DNA from: Chlamydiia bacterium
GTDB lineage: Bacteria > Chlamydiota > Chlamydiia > Chlamydiales > Simkaniaceae
Direction: 5' to 3'
Assembly (NCBI GenBank): GCA_030429605.1
Contig: JAUIEV010000004.1
Location: forward strand, 124,001 to 188,000
DNA: 64,000 bases
Position numbers and translations under genes: made by a program. Shown one piece after another: positions 1 to 9,360 of this stretch. The number at the start of each line of letters is the position of its first letter. Position 1 is the stretch's first letter. The notes under the pieces are model-generated. The model ran no database searches. It saw nothing but the letters and a program-made list of their open reading frames with translations, and was not told where the DNA came from.

Positions 1-875
1 AAGGATTCCTGATCGATTCCCCCAATGATGCCATAGGCATTTCTTTTTGGGGTGAGGTAAATGGGTATGGCACCGGTAAGTATTAGAGAATGCAAAATTG
101 ATTTATGACAGTTTCTATCTACAACAACGAGGTCACCCGCTTTTAAATGGGCGCTAAAAATGACACGATTTGCGGCAGAAGTTCCACCAGTCACAAAATA
201 GGTAATATCGGCATTAAAAAGATCCGCAGCATGCTGCTCGGCTTCTCCCTTGGCGCCTGTATGCTCAAATATCGATCCAAGTTCCCCAACAGAGGCTGAG
301 AGGTCTGTCCTAAAAATATTTTCTCCGAAGAAATCATAAAAAAGCCGACCAACAGGGGATTTTAAAAAGGCGATGCCATTTGAATGGCCGGGCGTGTGCC
401 ATGAATATTTACAACTCAGTGCATGTGCTCTGAGTTTCTTGAAAAAAGGTGGAAGTAGTGCATCGACGTAGGCGTGTGCGTTTTGTATGACTCGACCGGC
501 AATAAAATCAGGTGTTTCTTCAGTTTTCCAGATATAACCATCAACCCCTTCAAGGAGGTCAGGTGATACTTCCATTATTTTATTTTTTTCTGTGAAGAGA
601 AAGACGGGGATAAGATCATTTTTCGAGCGTATGTATTGAAGGATATCTTGAATATTTCCTTCTTTTTCCCCGACAACTCCCTCTGATTTCCAATCTAAAA
701 GAATTGCAGTCAAACTTTGGTCTTTTTGAAAAGAGAGCAGCCCATCTTCAACGCTTTCTGTATGGACGATGCCAAACCCTTTTGCTTCTAATGCTTCTTT
801 AATGTCATGGATTGAGTGAAGCGCAGGTTCCTTCCCAACCGAGGTAGGATCAATGATTAGAATTTTATTTTTCAT
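1..875 (-). CDS. Orn/Lys/Arg decarboxylase, PLP-dependent (N-terminal part, cut by window edge)
   Basis: The ATG at 875 opens about 291 codons that run off the left edge. The first ~125 residues look like the receiver-like 'wing' domain of inducible bacterial Orn/Lys/Arg decarboxylases (start MKNKILIIDP). A PLP-fold large domain follows, with FVTGGTSAANR near residue 223 and VVDRNCHKS near 250, both typical of this family. The catalytic lysine would lie outside the window, so substrate (arginine, lysine or ornithine) cannot be told. The start overlaps the end of the upstream antiporter gene by 11 bases, so the two are probably co-translated. Family knowledge: such enzymes consume a cytoplasmic proton per turnover and work with a substrate/product antiporter. 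Chlamydia species use a pyruvoyl-type arginine decarboxylase (AaxB) for this role, so this is a different enzyme class. Confidence 0.9.
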   Translation of the reverse strand, partial: MKNKILIIDPTSVGKEPALHSIHDIKEALEAKGFGIVHTESVEDGLLSFQKDQSLTAILLDWKSEGVVGEKEGNIQDILQYIRSKNDLIPVFLFTEKNKIMEVSPDLLEGVDGYIWKTEETPDFIAGRVIQNAHAYVDALLPPFFKKLRAHALSCKYSWHTPGHSNGIAFLKSPVGRLFYDFFGENIFRTDLSASVGELGSIFEHTGAKGEAEQHAADLFNADITYFVTGGTSAANRVIFSAHLKAGDLVVVDRNCHKSILHSLILTGAIPIYLTPKRNAYGIIGGIDQES

Positions 876-2298
876 TTGTCTCCTCTGGATGAACAGGTGG
901 TGCTTCATGTAGGTGAATATCCCAAGAGTCATTCTTACATTTGAGAATGACGAAAGGCGTTATAAGCGCAATAGCAAGACAGAGACCAACAGACAGTTCA
1001 TAATATAAAATATTCATTCCAATTATTGATGTGGGGGGAATAAACCCTGAGATGAATCCAAAGGTTGAGGACGTTATTCCAAACACGATTGTGATCCAAA
1101 AAAATCCACGAGGAATCCACGTTGCGTTGACTCTTTTTTGAACAGGACGTAAGAATCGGTGTTTAATAAGGGCAGAAAAAATTACAAGGTACATAACAAC
1201 ATATATATTTCCTGTCATAACACTTAAAACCCAAAATATTGTCTTTACATCGGGAAGCATAAGAAGAAACAATGAGAGAATCGTTACAATGATTGCCTGT
1301 AGAATGAGGAGGTTGGTTGGCATGTTGTTTTCATTCATTTTATGGAAAAAGGGAGGAAGGTCACCGCGTTGACCAGCAACAATGAACCCTTTTGTTGGAC
1401 CGAGAATCCACACATTGACGGTTGCAAATGCTCCAATTGCTGTGAGAAGAGCAAAAAGTGGCGTCATCCAAGAAATATTGTACTGTCTAAAAAAGAACTG
1501 AAATCCTTGCATCACACCAGATTCAATATTTAAGGTTTTTACAGGGACCACTGATGCGACCGAAAGTGCGCCAAAAAGCAGTAAGAAGAAAATGATAAAT
1601 GTTGCAGTGAGAATGCCTCTTGGATAATCTTTTGCAGGATTTTCAATATCTTCAATATGCACAGCAGGGAGTTCAATTCCTAGAAATGCAAGTAGGACAG
1701 CGCTAAAAAACACAAAATCCCTCAGCGTTTCAAATGAAGGGACAACCCCTCTCCATTCAAATGATTCTGTCAGCTGATTCCCAGAAGAAAACCAGAGAAT
1801 TCCAAGAAGAATGATGAAAAGTCCTGGCAGCAATGTACCAATGAGGGCGCCAATCGTTGTAATACGAGTTGAGATCCTCAAGCCGAGTGTGTTTAAGAAA
1901 GTGAATCCCCAAAAAGAAATGAGAACCGTCGTGACCATAAATAATTGGTTTTCTGCAAATGGTGGATACAGGAGGAATGCAATAGAGGATGCGGCAAAAG
2001 AAAGGAGAGTTGGAAACCAAAAAATATTCCCTATCCACTGAAGCCAAATCGCAAAAAAGCCCATTTTGTTACCAAATGCTTCTGATACCCATATATACAC
2101 TCCACCTCTGACAGGGAAAAGCGTAGTGAGTTCTATTGAAGCGAGCGCTGTTGGAATAAAAAACACAAACAATGACGCTGTCAGATAAAAAACAACATCA
2201 AGTCCGTATTCGGCAAGTGATGGGAGATCCTTTAAACTTGCGATAACCGCAATACTCATAAGGACAAGAGAAGTCCTTGAAATAAAGTAGCGATTCAT
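865..2298 (-). CDS. APC-superfamily amino acid antiporter (GadC/AdiC-like)
   Basis: A 477-residue, strongly hydrophobic protein with about 12 membrane segments and a short hydrophilic tail. The start (MNRYFISRTSLVLMSIAVIA), the FPVRGGVYIWVSEAFG stretch near residue 60 and WIGNIFWFPT near 88 fit the glutamate:GABA / arginine:agmatine antiporter branch of the APC family. An AGAGGT-like ribosome site sits just upstream of the ATG. Its 3' end overlaps the decarboxylase start, the usual arrangement of a decarboxylase-antiporter acid-resistance pair; the likely job is import of the amino acid and export of the resulting amine. In the 158-base upstream gap a TTGTCA at 2422-2427 (minus) and a TATAGA 19 bases on are only a weak promoter. 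Which amino acid is exchanged is unknown. Confidence 0.88.
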   Translation of the reverse strand: MNRYFISRTSLVLMSIAVIASLKDLPSLAEYGLDVVFYLTASLFVFFIPTALASIELTTLFPVRGGVYIWVSEAFGNKMGFFAIWLQWIGNIFWFPTLLSFAASSIAFLLYPPFAENQLFMVTTVLISFWGFTFLNTLGLRISTRITTIGALIGTLLPGLFIILLGILWFSSGNQLTESFEWRGVVPSFETLRDFVFFSAVLLAFLGIELPAVHIEDIENPAKDYPRGILTATFIIFFLLLFGALSVASVVPVKTLNIESGVMQGFQFFFRQYNISWMTPLFALLTAIGAFATVNVWILGPTKGFIVAGQRGDLPPFFHKMNENNMPTNLLILQAIIVTILSLFLLMLPDVKTIFWVLSVMTGNIYVVMYLVIFSALIKHRFLRPVQKRVNATWIPRGFFWITIVFGITSSTFGFISGFIPPTSIIGMNILYYELSVGLCLAIALITPFVILKCKNDSWDIHLHEAPPVHPEETNEK

Positions 2299-2456
2299 GA
2301 AAATACCTCTTCCATCTCTTCAACTTTTTGGTAAGAACCGCTCTCTCTTTGAAGTTCTCAAAAAGAGGAGACGTTGTGCTGCACACCAATATTTTCTCTA
2401 TAACAGTAAAATCACTTTTTTTGACAAACGTTTTGATTTGGGCGCAATCAGGGGTT

Positions 2457-3389
2457 TTACGAAAGAGACACTTTTTCTTTGAGGGTCAAGGAAGTTAAAA
2501 AGTGTTGTGCATTTTTATAGGCAATTTTTTCAGTAAGCTCTTTTCCGAAAGCCTTTTCGATACGCTGAATTCTTTGCGGATACATACGAGCATTTTGAAA
2601 TTCATCAAAGAAATACGGATAAAGATGAGAAAGAGAGGGGAGGTTGAGTCCTCCAAAGAAGTCTGCTCCAAGTACGATCGCATTTTCCCCTCCAAGAGTA
2701 AGGATGTGTTCGATGTGATGTAGAATGTCCCTACTTTCTTTTCCGGTAAAATGTCTAATTCCATTTAAACCAATAACACCGTTTCTTGAGATGATTTCCT
2801 GGATGAGGTCATCTGGAAGATTCCTAGGGGTATCACAGCATTTTCGAGCATTTGAATGAGAGGCCATGATGGGAAGAGGTAAGGAAGAGGCGTCAATATA
2901 GGCAATCGAATCCCGAGCGAGTTGATCTGATGTATGACTGAGATCGAGTGCAATCCGATATTTTGCTAAACATTCGAGCGCACATTTCCCATCTTCTTTG
3001 AGTCCAATGTGGGTTTGATTTCCCCCTCCAAATCGATTTTCCGTATTCCACGTTAAAGAGGCGTAGACTGGTTGGTCTAGTTTAGAAAGGCGTTTAGTCA
3101 AGAGAGTGATCGGTTCATCTTCTTCTAAAAAACATGAGAGGTTTTCGATAGATAAGAGAAAAGATGTTGAGTCAGAGGAAAGTGTTGAAAATGCGTCAAG
3201 CTGTGCTTCAGCAAATGAGGTAGATCCTTTTTTTGTTTCTGAAAAAAGAGCACACACTTGTATTGCAACACCACCTTCTTCAAGCTGTGGAATACTGCAT
3301 CGAACCTCTTCTTGAAAAGGCGTTGCACTTTTCGATTCTGCAAGATAAGCTAGCAAATCACAATGAAAGTCTACAATGGGGTACAGCAT
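2457..3389 (-). CDS. Membrane dipeptidase (peptidase family M19)
   Basis: 310 residues with the M19 zinc signature: HxD in DFHCDLL near residue 9, YASLTWNTENRFGGG in the middle, LDLSHTS and MASHSNAR carrying further histidine ligands, and LGADFFGG near the C-terminus. Family enzymes cleave dipeptides, including ones with D-residues; a role in recycling peptidoglycan or host peptides is inferred. No signal peptide is visible, so a cytoplasmic location is likely despite the family name. A good Shine-Dalgarno (AAGGA) lies 7 bases before the ATG, inside the coding sequence of the divergent carboxypeptidase gene. The two ATGs overlap in a CATG. Confidence 0.9.
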   Translation of the reverse strand: MLYPIVDFHCDLLAYLAESKSATPFQEEVRCSIPQLEEGGVAIQVCALFSETKKGSTSFAEAQLDAFSTLSSDSTSFLLSIENLSCFLEEDEPITLLTKRLSKLDQPVYASLTWNTENRFGGGNQTHIGLKEDGKCALECLAKYRIALDLSHTSDQLARDSIAYIDASSLPLPIMASHSNARKCCDTPRNLPDDLIQEIISRNGVIGLNGIRHFTGKESRDILHHIEHILTLGGENAIVLGADFFGGLNLPSLSHLYPYFFDEFQNARMYPQRIQRIEKAFGKELTEKIAYKNAQHFLTSLTLKEKVSLS

Positions 3390-4749
3390 GAAAATCCTTT
3401 TTTTTGGAGCAATGATAGCGTCGTCTCTCTATGCAACTACACATGATGATTTTTTGGCAATCCCAGAGGAGCTTGAAGGTGCACAGATAGGCATATATAT
3501 TGAAGATGGAAGAACAACTGAAGAGGCGTTTTCTTCTCATAAAAAAATGCATTTCCAGATCGGATCATTGGTTAAAATGGCGACAGCATACGGCGCATTA
3601 AAAACGCTAGGAAGTGCGTATCGATACGAGACGCATTTAGCTCACACAGGAGTAATCGATAAAAATGGGGTTCTAAAAGGTGATATAGTCGTCGTTGGTG
3701 GTGGTGACCCGACACTGAACGCTGAGTCCATCCCTGAGTGGGGGTTTGCAGTCAAAAAACATGGTATCCACGCTATCCAAGGAAGAGTATTGGTTGATGC
3801 AAGCTGCTTCGAAACTTTAGGAGCTTCTCCATATTGGGAGTATCGTGATTTGGGGAACTATTATGCCGCAGGAGCATCAGGCATTTCGATAAATCACAAT
3901 CAGTATACGGTTTCTTTTCGGCCAAGTGACATACGAGGGAACCCAGCAGAAGTTATTTCCATTGAGCCTAAGATTCCATCTCTCGTTTATTCTAACGAAG
4001 TGCGAACAGCTGAAGCAGGAAGTGGAGATCAGGCTTACATTTTCGGATCGGAATATTCTCCATTGCATATTTTTCGAGGAACGGTGCCCCAAGGAAAAAA
4101 TATTTTTCTCATAAAGGGAGCGATCCCAGATCCTGCCCGTTTTTGTGGTGATGCATTGACTCGACATTTGGGGTTAAAAAAACATCCAAAAGTGATTCGA
4201 TCCAAAGAAAAGTCGGTGGAAAAATATGAGGTTATTCAAACCAAAAAGTCACCACAACTCCGGCAAATCGTCCGAGAAATGATAGAGCGAAGCGACAACC
4301 TCTATGCCGAACATCTGATCAGATCCATTGGAAATGGCATGAGTGAGGAAGGGCTTTCTACGCTTACGACGCTCTTAAAAGAAAGCGGCGTGTCGCTCCA
4401 TTTAAAAGATGGGTGTGGAGCTGCTCGGTCTAACCTTGCTTCTCCTGAGCAGATGACCCGTCTGGTTCGCTTTTTCAGAGGGAATGAAGAGGGGCAGATA
4501 ATTATTGATGCACTTCCGGAGTGGGGTGTTTCAGGAACCCTTGCCAAGTTGCCTTCAATTCAGGGAGCACGTGTTTTTGCAAAAACAGGAAGCATGTCAA
4601 ACGTGTTTAATGTAGCAGGCATTATTTCCTTGCAAGATGGAAGAACCTATAATTTTTGTATTTGTGTGAATAATTTTACGTGTCAAAAAAGAAGCGTACA
4701 AGAGTATATCTTTGCCTTTCTCTCTACATTCATTGATGAGATCACATAA
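3388..4749 (+). CDS. dacB: D-alanyl-D-alanine carboxypeptidase/endopeptidase (PBP4, family S13)
   Basis: About 453 residues with all three penicillin-binding motifs: SxxK in GSLVK, SxN in ERSDNLYAEHL, and KTG in FAKTGS. The length fits PBP4-type enzymes, which trim D-Ala from stem peptides and cut D,D-crosslinks in the periplasm. Starting at ATG 3388 (not the in-frame ATG at 3376) leaves a clean signal peptide, MKILFFGAMIASSLYA, and a GGGG just upstream. Peptidoglycan trimming fits the L,D-transpeptidase gene at 32528. The gene is divergent from the M19 dipeptidase with overlapping start codons, so its promoter must lie inside that gene. The downstream gene is 96 bases away on the same strand. 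Confidence 0.9.
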   Translation: MKILFFGAMIASSLYATTHDDFLAIPEELEGAQIGIYIEDGRTTEEAFSSHKKMHFQIGSLVKMATAYGALKTLGSAYRYETHLAHTGVIDKNGVLKGDIVVVGGGDPTLNAESIPEWGFAVKKHGIHAIQGRVLVDASCFETLGASPYWEYRDLGNYYAAGASGISINHNQYTVSFRPSDIRGNPAEVISIEPKIPSLVYSNEVRTAEAGSGDQAYIFGSEYSPLHIFRGTVPQGKNIFLIKGAIPDPARFCGDALTRHLGLKKHPKVIRSKEKSVEKYEVIQTKKSPQLRQIVREMIERSDNLYAEHLIRSIGNGMSEEGLSTLTTLLKESGVSLHLKDGCGAARSNLASPEQMTRLVRFFRGNEEGQIIIDALPEWGVSGTLAKLPSIQGARVFAKTGSMSNVFNVAGIISLQDGRTYNFCICVNNFTCQKRSVQEYIFAFLSTFIDEIT

Positions 4750-4845
4750 TCGTTTTCATTATATGTATACTGTAGAGTGAATCCACACGGCGCTTTGTAA
4801 AATTTTTTCTTTGCGTTGACGTAGCAATCTGATACGGTTCCAAAT

Positions 4846-6183
4846 ATGGAAGCACAAGAAAAAACGATTCGCTCACTTTTTAGAGATAATATTGTTCTTT
4901 TATGCATCGTTCTTTTTGCATACGTCTCCAATGCAGTCTTTAATTTGATTATGTCAAATATGCTAGAACCAATGGACTATGGCGACATATCAGTCGTTTT
5001 ACAGCTGCTTGTATTTCTTGCTCCATTTGCTCTTTTAGGAACTGAACTTTCCATTGTAAAATACTTTCCCAAATATTTGGCTCAAAATGAGTATGGAAAA
5101 ATGCATGGATTTATTCGGTGGAGTTATGAAGTCATTTTTGGGATCGCTTTTTTTATTTTTCTTGTCAGTTCATTTGTCGTTTTTGTAAGCATGATTGTTT
5201 CAAGTAAGGGTACTGCTTTTGAGCGGTGGCATATTGCTGTGTACTCAATTTGGCTTGTGCCCATCTATGCTATTAATAATATGCTCGCGCTCGTCCTACA
5301 GTCACTGAAAAAGTATTATCATTCAGCGGTTTTCAATGGTATTACAAGCATTGGTATTACACTCCTTATTAATATTCTGCTTTTCGTGTTTTGGCAAGTG
5401 TTTGCCGGAAGCTGGTTTGGAAGAGATCAACTGCGATTTACTGTTGTCTTCATTATTGCGTTTGGGTTTACCATTTCAGCGCTGTATCAGTTGCAACTAT
5501 GCAAACGCTTTCTTCCTCAAGAAGTGTGGGATACTGAACCGGTACGAGACCAAGATGAGTGGAGAGATACGTCGTGGAAGATGCTTATATCAACCGCAAT
5601 TTTTGCGGGACTCATGTCGATTGATATCGTCTTAATAGAGCTTCTGTCTTTCAATGAAAAAGACGTTGCTTTTTTTGCAGCCATTTCTGTTATTTGTGGA
5701 TCAATATACCTTTTTGGAACGGCAATTGACATGATTGTAAACCCTCAAATTGCACTTCTCATTGAACGAAACGATATTCAAAAACTGCAGTCCCTTTTAA
5801 ATAAAATGAATTTGTTTAAAGTGATTCCTGCAGCATGTTTTCTCGTTGGCATTTTACTTTTTGGAAAAGACATCCTCCATTTTTTTGGGAAGTCATTTAG
5901 CGGAGCAACGCTTTCTCTCGACATTCTAGCAATTAGCTTTTTCATTGGGCTTTGCTTTAATTCAGCAGGAGCGCTTCTTGTCTACACAAAATACCAAATT
6001 CTTAATTTTTGGCTTTCAGTTGCACAGATTATTTATATTTTCTTGGGTGACGTGATTTTTATTCCATTTTTTGGCCTCCCGGGCGCAATTGGAGTGCTTG
6101 GTTCTTCGATTATTCTTTCGGTGTTTATTCGAACATTTTTCGTCAGAAAATATTTGAATATACGCAGCTTTTACATCCTCTAA
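4846..6183 (+). CDS. MOP-superfamily flippase (polysaccharide/oligosaccharide exporter-like membrane protein)
   Basis: 445 residues with about 12 to 14 predicted membrane spans. The opening (VSNAVFNLIMSNMLEPMDYGDISVV), where transport starts with a loop motif 'P.DYG', and the overall hydrophobic pattern match Wzx/RfbX-type flippases, which move lipid-linked sugars across the inner membrane. There are no glycosyltransferases next to it, so the substrate is unclear; it could also be a different MOP member such as a lipid II or multidrug exporter. No clear Shine-Dalgarno precedes the ATG (sequence ...ggttccaaat). The 96 bases upstream hold no convincing promoter or terminator. Confidence 0.75.
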   Translation: MEAQEKTIRSLFRDNIVLLCIVLFAYVSNAVFNLIMSNMLEPMDYGDISVVLQLLVFLAPFALLGTELSIVKYFPKYLAQNEYGKMHGFIRWSYEVIFGIAFFIFLVSSFVVFVSMIVSSKGTAFERWHIAVYSIWLVPIYAINNMLALVLQSLKKYYHSAVFNGITSIGITLLINILLFVFWQVFAGSWFGRDQLRFTVVFIIAFGFTISALYQLQLCKRFLPQEVWDTEPVRDQDEWRDTSWKMLISTAIFAGLMSIDIVLIELLSFNEKDVAFFAAISVICGSIYLFGTAIDMIVNPQIALLIERNDIQKLQSLLNKMNLFKVIPAACFLVGILLFGKDILHFFGKSFSGATLSLDILAISFFIGLCFNSAGALLVYTKYQILNFWLSVAQIIYIFLGDVIFIPFFGLPGAIGVLGSSIILSVFIRTFFVRKYLNIRSFYIL

Positions 6184-6267
6184 CATGAGGTGTGTATGTT
6201 ACTTTCCTTTGCTAAAAATTAGTATATACAGTTATACACTTCTGTTAAGAATTCATGAAGGTGTGAG

Positions 6268-7902
6268 ATGGCGATTCAAAGTAGTGTCTACTGGGAAAAA
6301 GGCGTTTTTCTCGATGAAAGAGGAAAAGAGGTTGGAAAAGGAGACAAAGAAGCTGTCCGAGATATTGTTTGTGCTGCATTTGGGAAAAGAAGCTTTGTTG
6401 GTGCACAAAGGATCTCAAAGGGGACATTTTCATGGAAAGTTGCAACACTGCCCTTTGCAGCGTTTCCAACACCCGATGTCGAGAAGGTACTGTCTGATAC
6501 AACATTTCAACGGATAAAAAAAAGAGAGCTCCTTTCGATTTGCGCGCAACTCTGCACAGTCCACAGCAATACAGAGGGCTCCTTTTTGATTGAATGTATC
6601 AAACGAGGTGAAATTCCTTTGTCTGTAGATCCTGCACTATTAGCTATTCATACTATCCGAGGGTATTGCCAAGGTCTTCTTTCGAAAGATGAGATGACGT
6701 TTACTATGCTTATCTCATATGTACTGAGTGCATATGAAAAAGATGAGTTTTGCATCGTTCCTTTTTCGGGAAGGCATATTACTAAAGCCAAGAGTTTGCT
6801 CACACAGGCACTTTTGCCCTATTTTACAGGAGAAGAGATTGAGTCTGTGCTTGATGAAATTGAGGTCATTTCCCAGATTGAACGACACTTCGTCCTTTGT
6901 GTAGAAAATGTGAGAGATCTTGAGACTATTCTGAGAGAAGGGGGGCTGAGCGATTTAGAGTTTCGAAGGCACATATTGCATTTCCCCCTGATGATGGTGC
7001 AGGAAAATGGAATAGACATGCTGTTGCTTCTTCCTCCATCTATTATTCGTATGTTACATGCAAAACACTTTTCCCATCCTGTTGAGCATGAATATACCCT
7101 TGGCTTTTCAGAACGGTGGATTGATTGTCAAAGTAGTCAAAGAATTGTTGCCGTTCCTTCTCCTGTCGTCCCTTTCTCTGGGCTTGTTCATGGAAGAAAA
7201 GGAGGATATACTGCACTGTTCGTACATGATTTGTGTCATGGGTACGTTGATTCAGGTAATTCTTGGAGAGATACCCATTTTGCCCTTTCACTTCATTTTG
7301 CGAAAAGAGGTGAGTATTTGGCTCGATGTGTTTTTTATGATAGGGACTTTCCATACTTTTCTCGAAAAGAAGTGAGGGAGACACTGTTCAATCGAGAGCT
7401 CACGTCAGTGGAGCTTTTTTGGGTGAGTATTGCTCATGCGTTTGTCCAAATGAAGACAAAAGATACGTGTGCAGACGCATCTCATTTTTTCAAAGTTGTT
7501 CTTGAAGCGCCTGAAGTGTCATTGATAGAAAAAGACTGCCTCCCTTCTCTTGCGTCATGTGTAGTCCCGCACCTTGGAGAAAGTCGAGCATTAATTGAAG
7601 CGCTTCGCTCTTTGGAAGAAGTACACGAACGTACTGGCATTGTGAATACTTTACTTGAGCTGAAGGAGACCATTGAATCTCTGAAAGAAGAAGAGGGGCT
7701 CTCCAAAAAAACATGGGATCTCTTTGTTACGCTCCCTCTTGTTGTACAAACAGCTATTTATAAAACAGTCTACAACTCACTTGAGTATCATCGCGGGCAC
7801 CCGAAAGCAGGGGAGCTTGCTTTTTGGGGGAGGGAGATGCACAGATGTTCGTATGGCCAAAGAGTAAAAGCGATTGAAACTGTGCTGAATGACTGGGTGT
7901 AA
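6268..7902 (+). CDS. Unknown protein, 544 residues
   Basis: A long open frame with a strong ribosome site (GAAGGTGTGAG) before the ATG; I do not recognise a family. The protein is soluble, without signal peptide or clear membrane spans, though residues ~250-260 (MLLLLPPS) form a hydrophobic patch. It carries a possible metal or catalytic motif, VHDLCHGYVDSGN near residue 322, in which two histidines sit four apart with an aspartate. A helical segment (LLELKETIESLKEEEG) lies near residue 465. It sits between the flippase and rimO on the same strand; the context gives no clue to function. Likely a chlamydial-lineage protein. Confidence 0.75.
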   Translation: MAIQSSVYWEKGVFLDERGKEVGKGDKEAVRDIVCAAFGKRSFVGAQRISKGTFSWKVATLPFAAFPTPDVEKVLSDTTFQRIKKRELLSICAQLCTVHSNTEGSFLIECIKRGEIPLSVDPALLAIHTIRGYCQGLLSKDEMTFTMLISYVLSAYEKDEFCIVPFSGRHITKAKSLLTQALLPYFTGEEIESVLDEIEVISQIERHFVLCVENVRDLETILREGGLSDLEFRRHILHFPLMMVQENGIDMLLLLPPSIIRMLHAKHFSHPVEHEYTLGFSERWIDCQSSQRIVAVPSPVVPFSGLVHGRKGGYTALFVHDLCHGYVDSGNSWRDTHFALSLHFAKRGEYLARCVFYDRDFPYFSRKEVRETLFNRELTSVELFWVSIAHAFVQMKTKDTCADASHFFKVVLEAPEVSLIEKDCLPSLASCVVPHLGESRALIEALRSLEEVHERTGIVNTLLELKETIESLKEEEGLSKKTWDLFVTLPLVVQTAIYKTVYNSLEYHRGHPKAGELAFWGREMHRCSYGQRVKAIETVLNDWV

Positions 7903-8034
7903 CCTTCTTCCTTGCGATTTATCTTTAAGAGTCTTTAAAATAGCTAGCCTATGTTACCGATACTTGAAAAAAATACTATTGATAGAGAGGAAGAAACAAG
8001 TCGTGTTCCCCATTTTGACCATGGTGGAAATAAG

Positions 8035-9360
8035 ATGGCGTTTATTTCTCTGGGATGTCCAAGAAACCTTGTCGATACAGAAGTTATGCTCGGAACGCTT
8101 ATTCATCATGGGTATGAGCCCGTGGAAGAGGTTGTTGATGCTGACTACATTATCATAAATACGTGTGGATTCTTAGAGGCATCCAGAAAAGAGTCGCTTG
8201 AAACAATAGGAGCTGCGCTTTCAGATAAAAAAGCGACAGCAAAAGTGATTGTGACAGGGTGTATGGTGCAGTCTCATAAAGAAAGCATCCAATCCTCTTT
8301 TCCAATGGTGGATTATTTTTTAGGCTCAGGTGATGTACAAGGGATTGTTCGAGCTGTTCAGTCTCAGGAAAAAGGTGAGCAGGTCACCAATTCTCGCAGC
8401 TACTTAGAGGCTGGTGACGTTCCAAGAACCATCTCAACGCCGAAGCACTACGCCTATCTCAAAATAGCTGAGGGGTGTCGGAAGCGGTGTGCATATTGTA
8501 TTATTCCAGAGATCAAAGGTCCTTTAAAGAGTAAGGCAGTTGAGCAGGTTCTGAAAGAATTTCGGGCACTACGGTCTCGAGGGGTAAAAGAAATCATTCT
8601 TATTGCACAGGACCTTGGCGACTGGGGGAAGGATTTTGGATATAAAAAGTCAGACGGGCTTATCTTTCTCTTAAAAGAGCTGCTTAAAGAAGAAGGCGAT
8701 TTCTGGATACGACTACTCTATCTCTATCCTGATGAAATAACTGATGATCTCATTTCCTTAATGCAATCCGATGCTCGGATTTGCCGATACCTTGATATGC
8801 CTATTCAGCATGTCAATAATGAGGTGTTGAAAAGAATGCACAGGGCTACTTCAAAAGAGCAGGTAGTATCGACTATTAAAAAACTAAGAGAAGCGCTTCC
8901 TGGCATCTTTATTCGCACAAGTCTTATCGTTGGTTTTCCTGGAGAAACAAAAGAGCAATACAAAGAGCTGTGTGACTTTGTGTCTGAATATGTGTTGGAA
9001 AATGTCGGTATTTTTGAGTATTCAAAAGAGGAAAAAAGTTACTCTGCATCATTGGAAGGTCACCTTCCGGATGCTGTCAAGAGAAAGCGGAAAAACCATT
9101 TAGCCAAACTCCAGGCCAAAGCTGTTTCGAAAAAAGGTACTTCACTTATCGGAAAAACACTACGAGTCATTGTAGAGGGATACCACCCAGAGAGTGAACT
9201 CTTACTCGTTGGTCGTCACGAGGGACAGTGTCCAGATATTGACGGGCTTGTCATTCTCAACGAACATAGTCTTGTCGATGCTTTTGGAGACTGGTATGAA
9301 GTCGAAATTTCAGATGCCGTAGGGTATGATCTCGTTGGACATGTCGTGAGTAAAGCATGA
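8035..9360 (+). CDS. rimO: Ribosomal protein S12 methylthiotransferase RimO
   Basis: A radical-SAM methylthiotransferase that modifies an aspartate of ribosomal protein S12. The N-terminal MTTase domain has its three cluster cysteines in SLGCPRN, NTCGF and TGCMVQ; the radical-SAM CxxxCxxC is in GCRKRCAYC; a TRAM-like domain (from GKTLRVIVEG) ends the protein. SLGCPRNLVDTE and the IPEIKG loop point to RimO rather than MiaB. I prefer ATG 8035 because GGTGGA stands 6 bases upstream and the MTTase domain starts at once; an in-frame ATG at 7951 would add 28 unconserved residues. The stop overlaps the next gene's start (ATGA), so the pair is translationally coupled. Confidence 0.92.
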   Translation: MAFISLGCPRNLVDTEVMLGTLIHHGYEPVEEVVDADYIIINTCGFLEASRKESLETIGAALSDKKATAKVIVTGCMVQSHKESIQSSFPMVDYFLGSGDVQGIVRAVQSQEKGEQVTNSRSYLEAGDVPRTISTPKHYAYLKIAEGCRKRCAYCIIPEIKGPLKSKAVEQVLKEFRALRSRGVKEIILIAQDLGDWGKDFGYKKSDGLIFLLKELLKEEGDFWIRLLYLYPDEITDDLISLMQSDARICRYLDMPIQHVNNEVLKRMHRATSKEQVVSTIKKLREALPGIFIRTSLIVGFPGETKEQYKELCDFVSEYVLENVGIFEYSKEEKSYSASLEGHLPDAVKRKRKNHLAKLQAKAVSKKGTSLIGKTLRVIVEGYHPESELLLVGRHEGQCPDIDGLVILNEHSLVDAFGDWYEVEISDAVGYDLVGHVVSKA

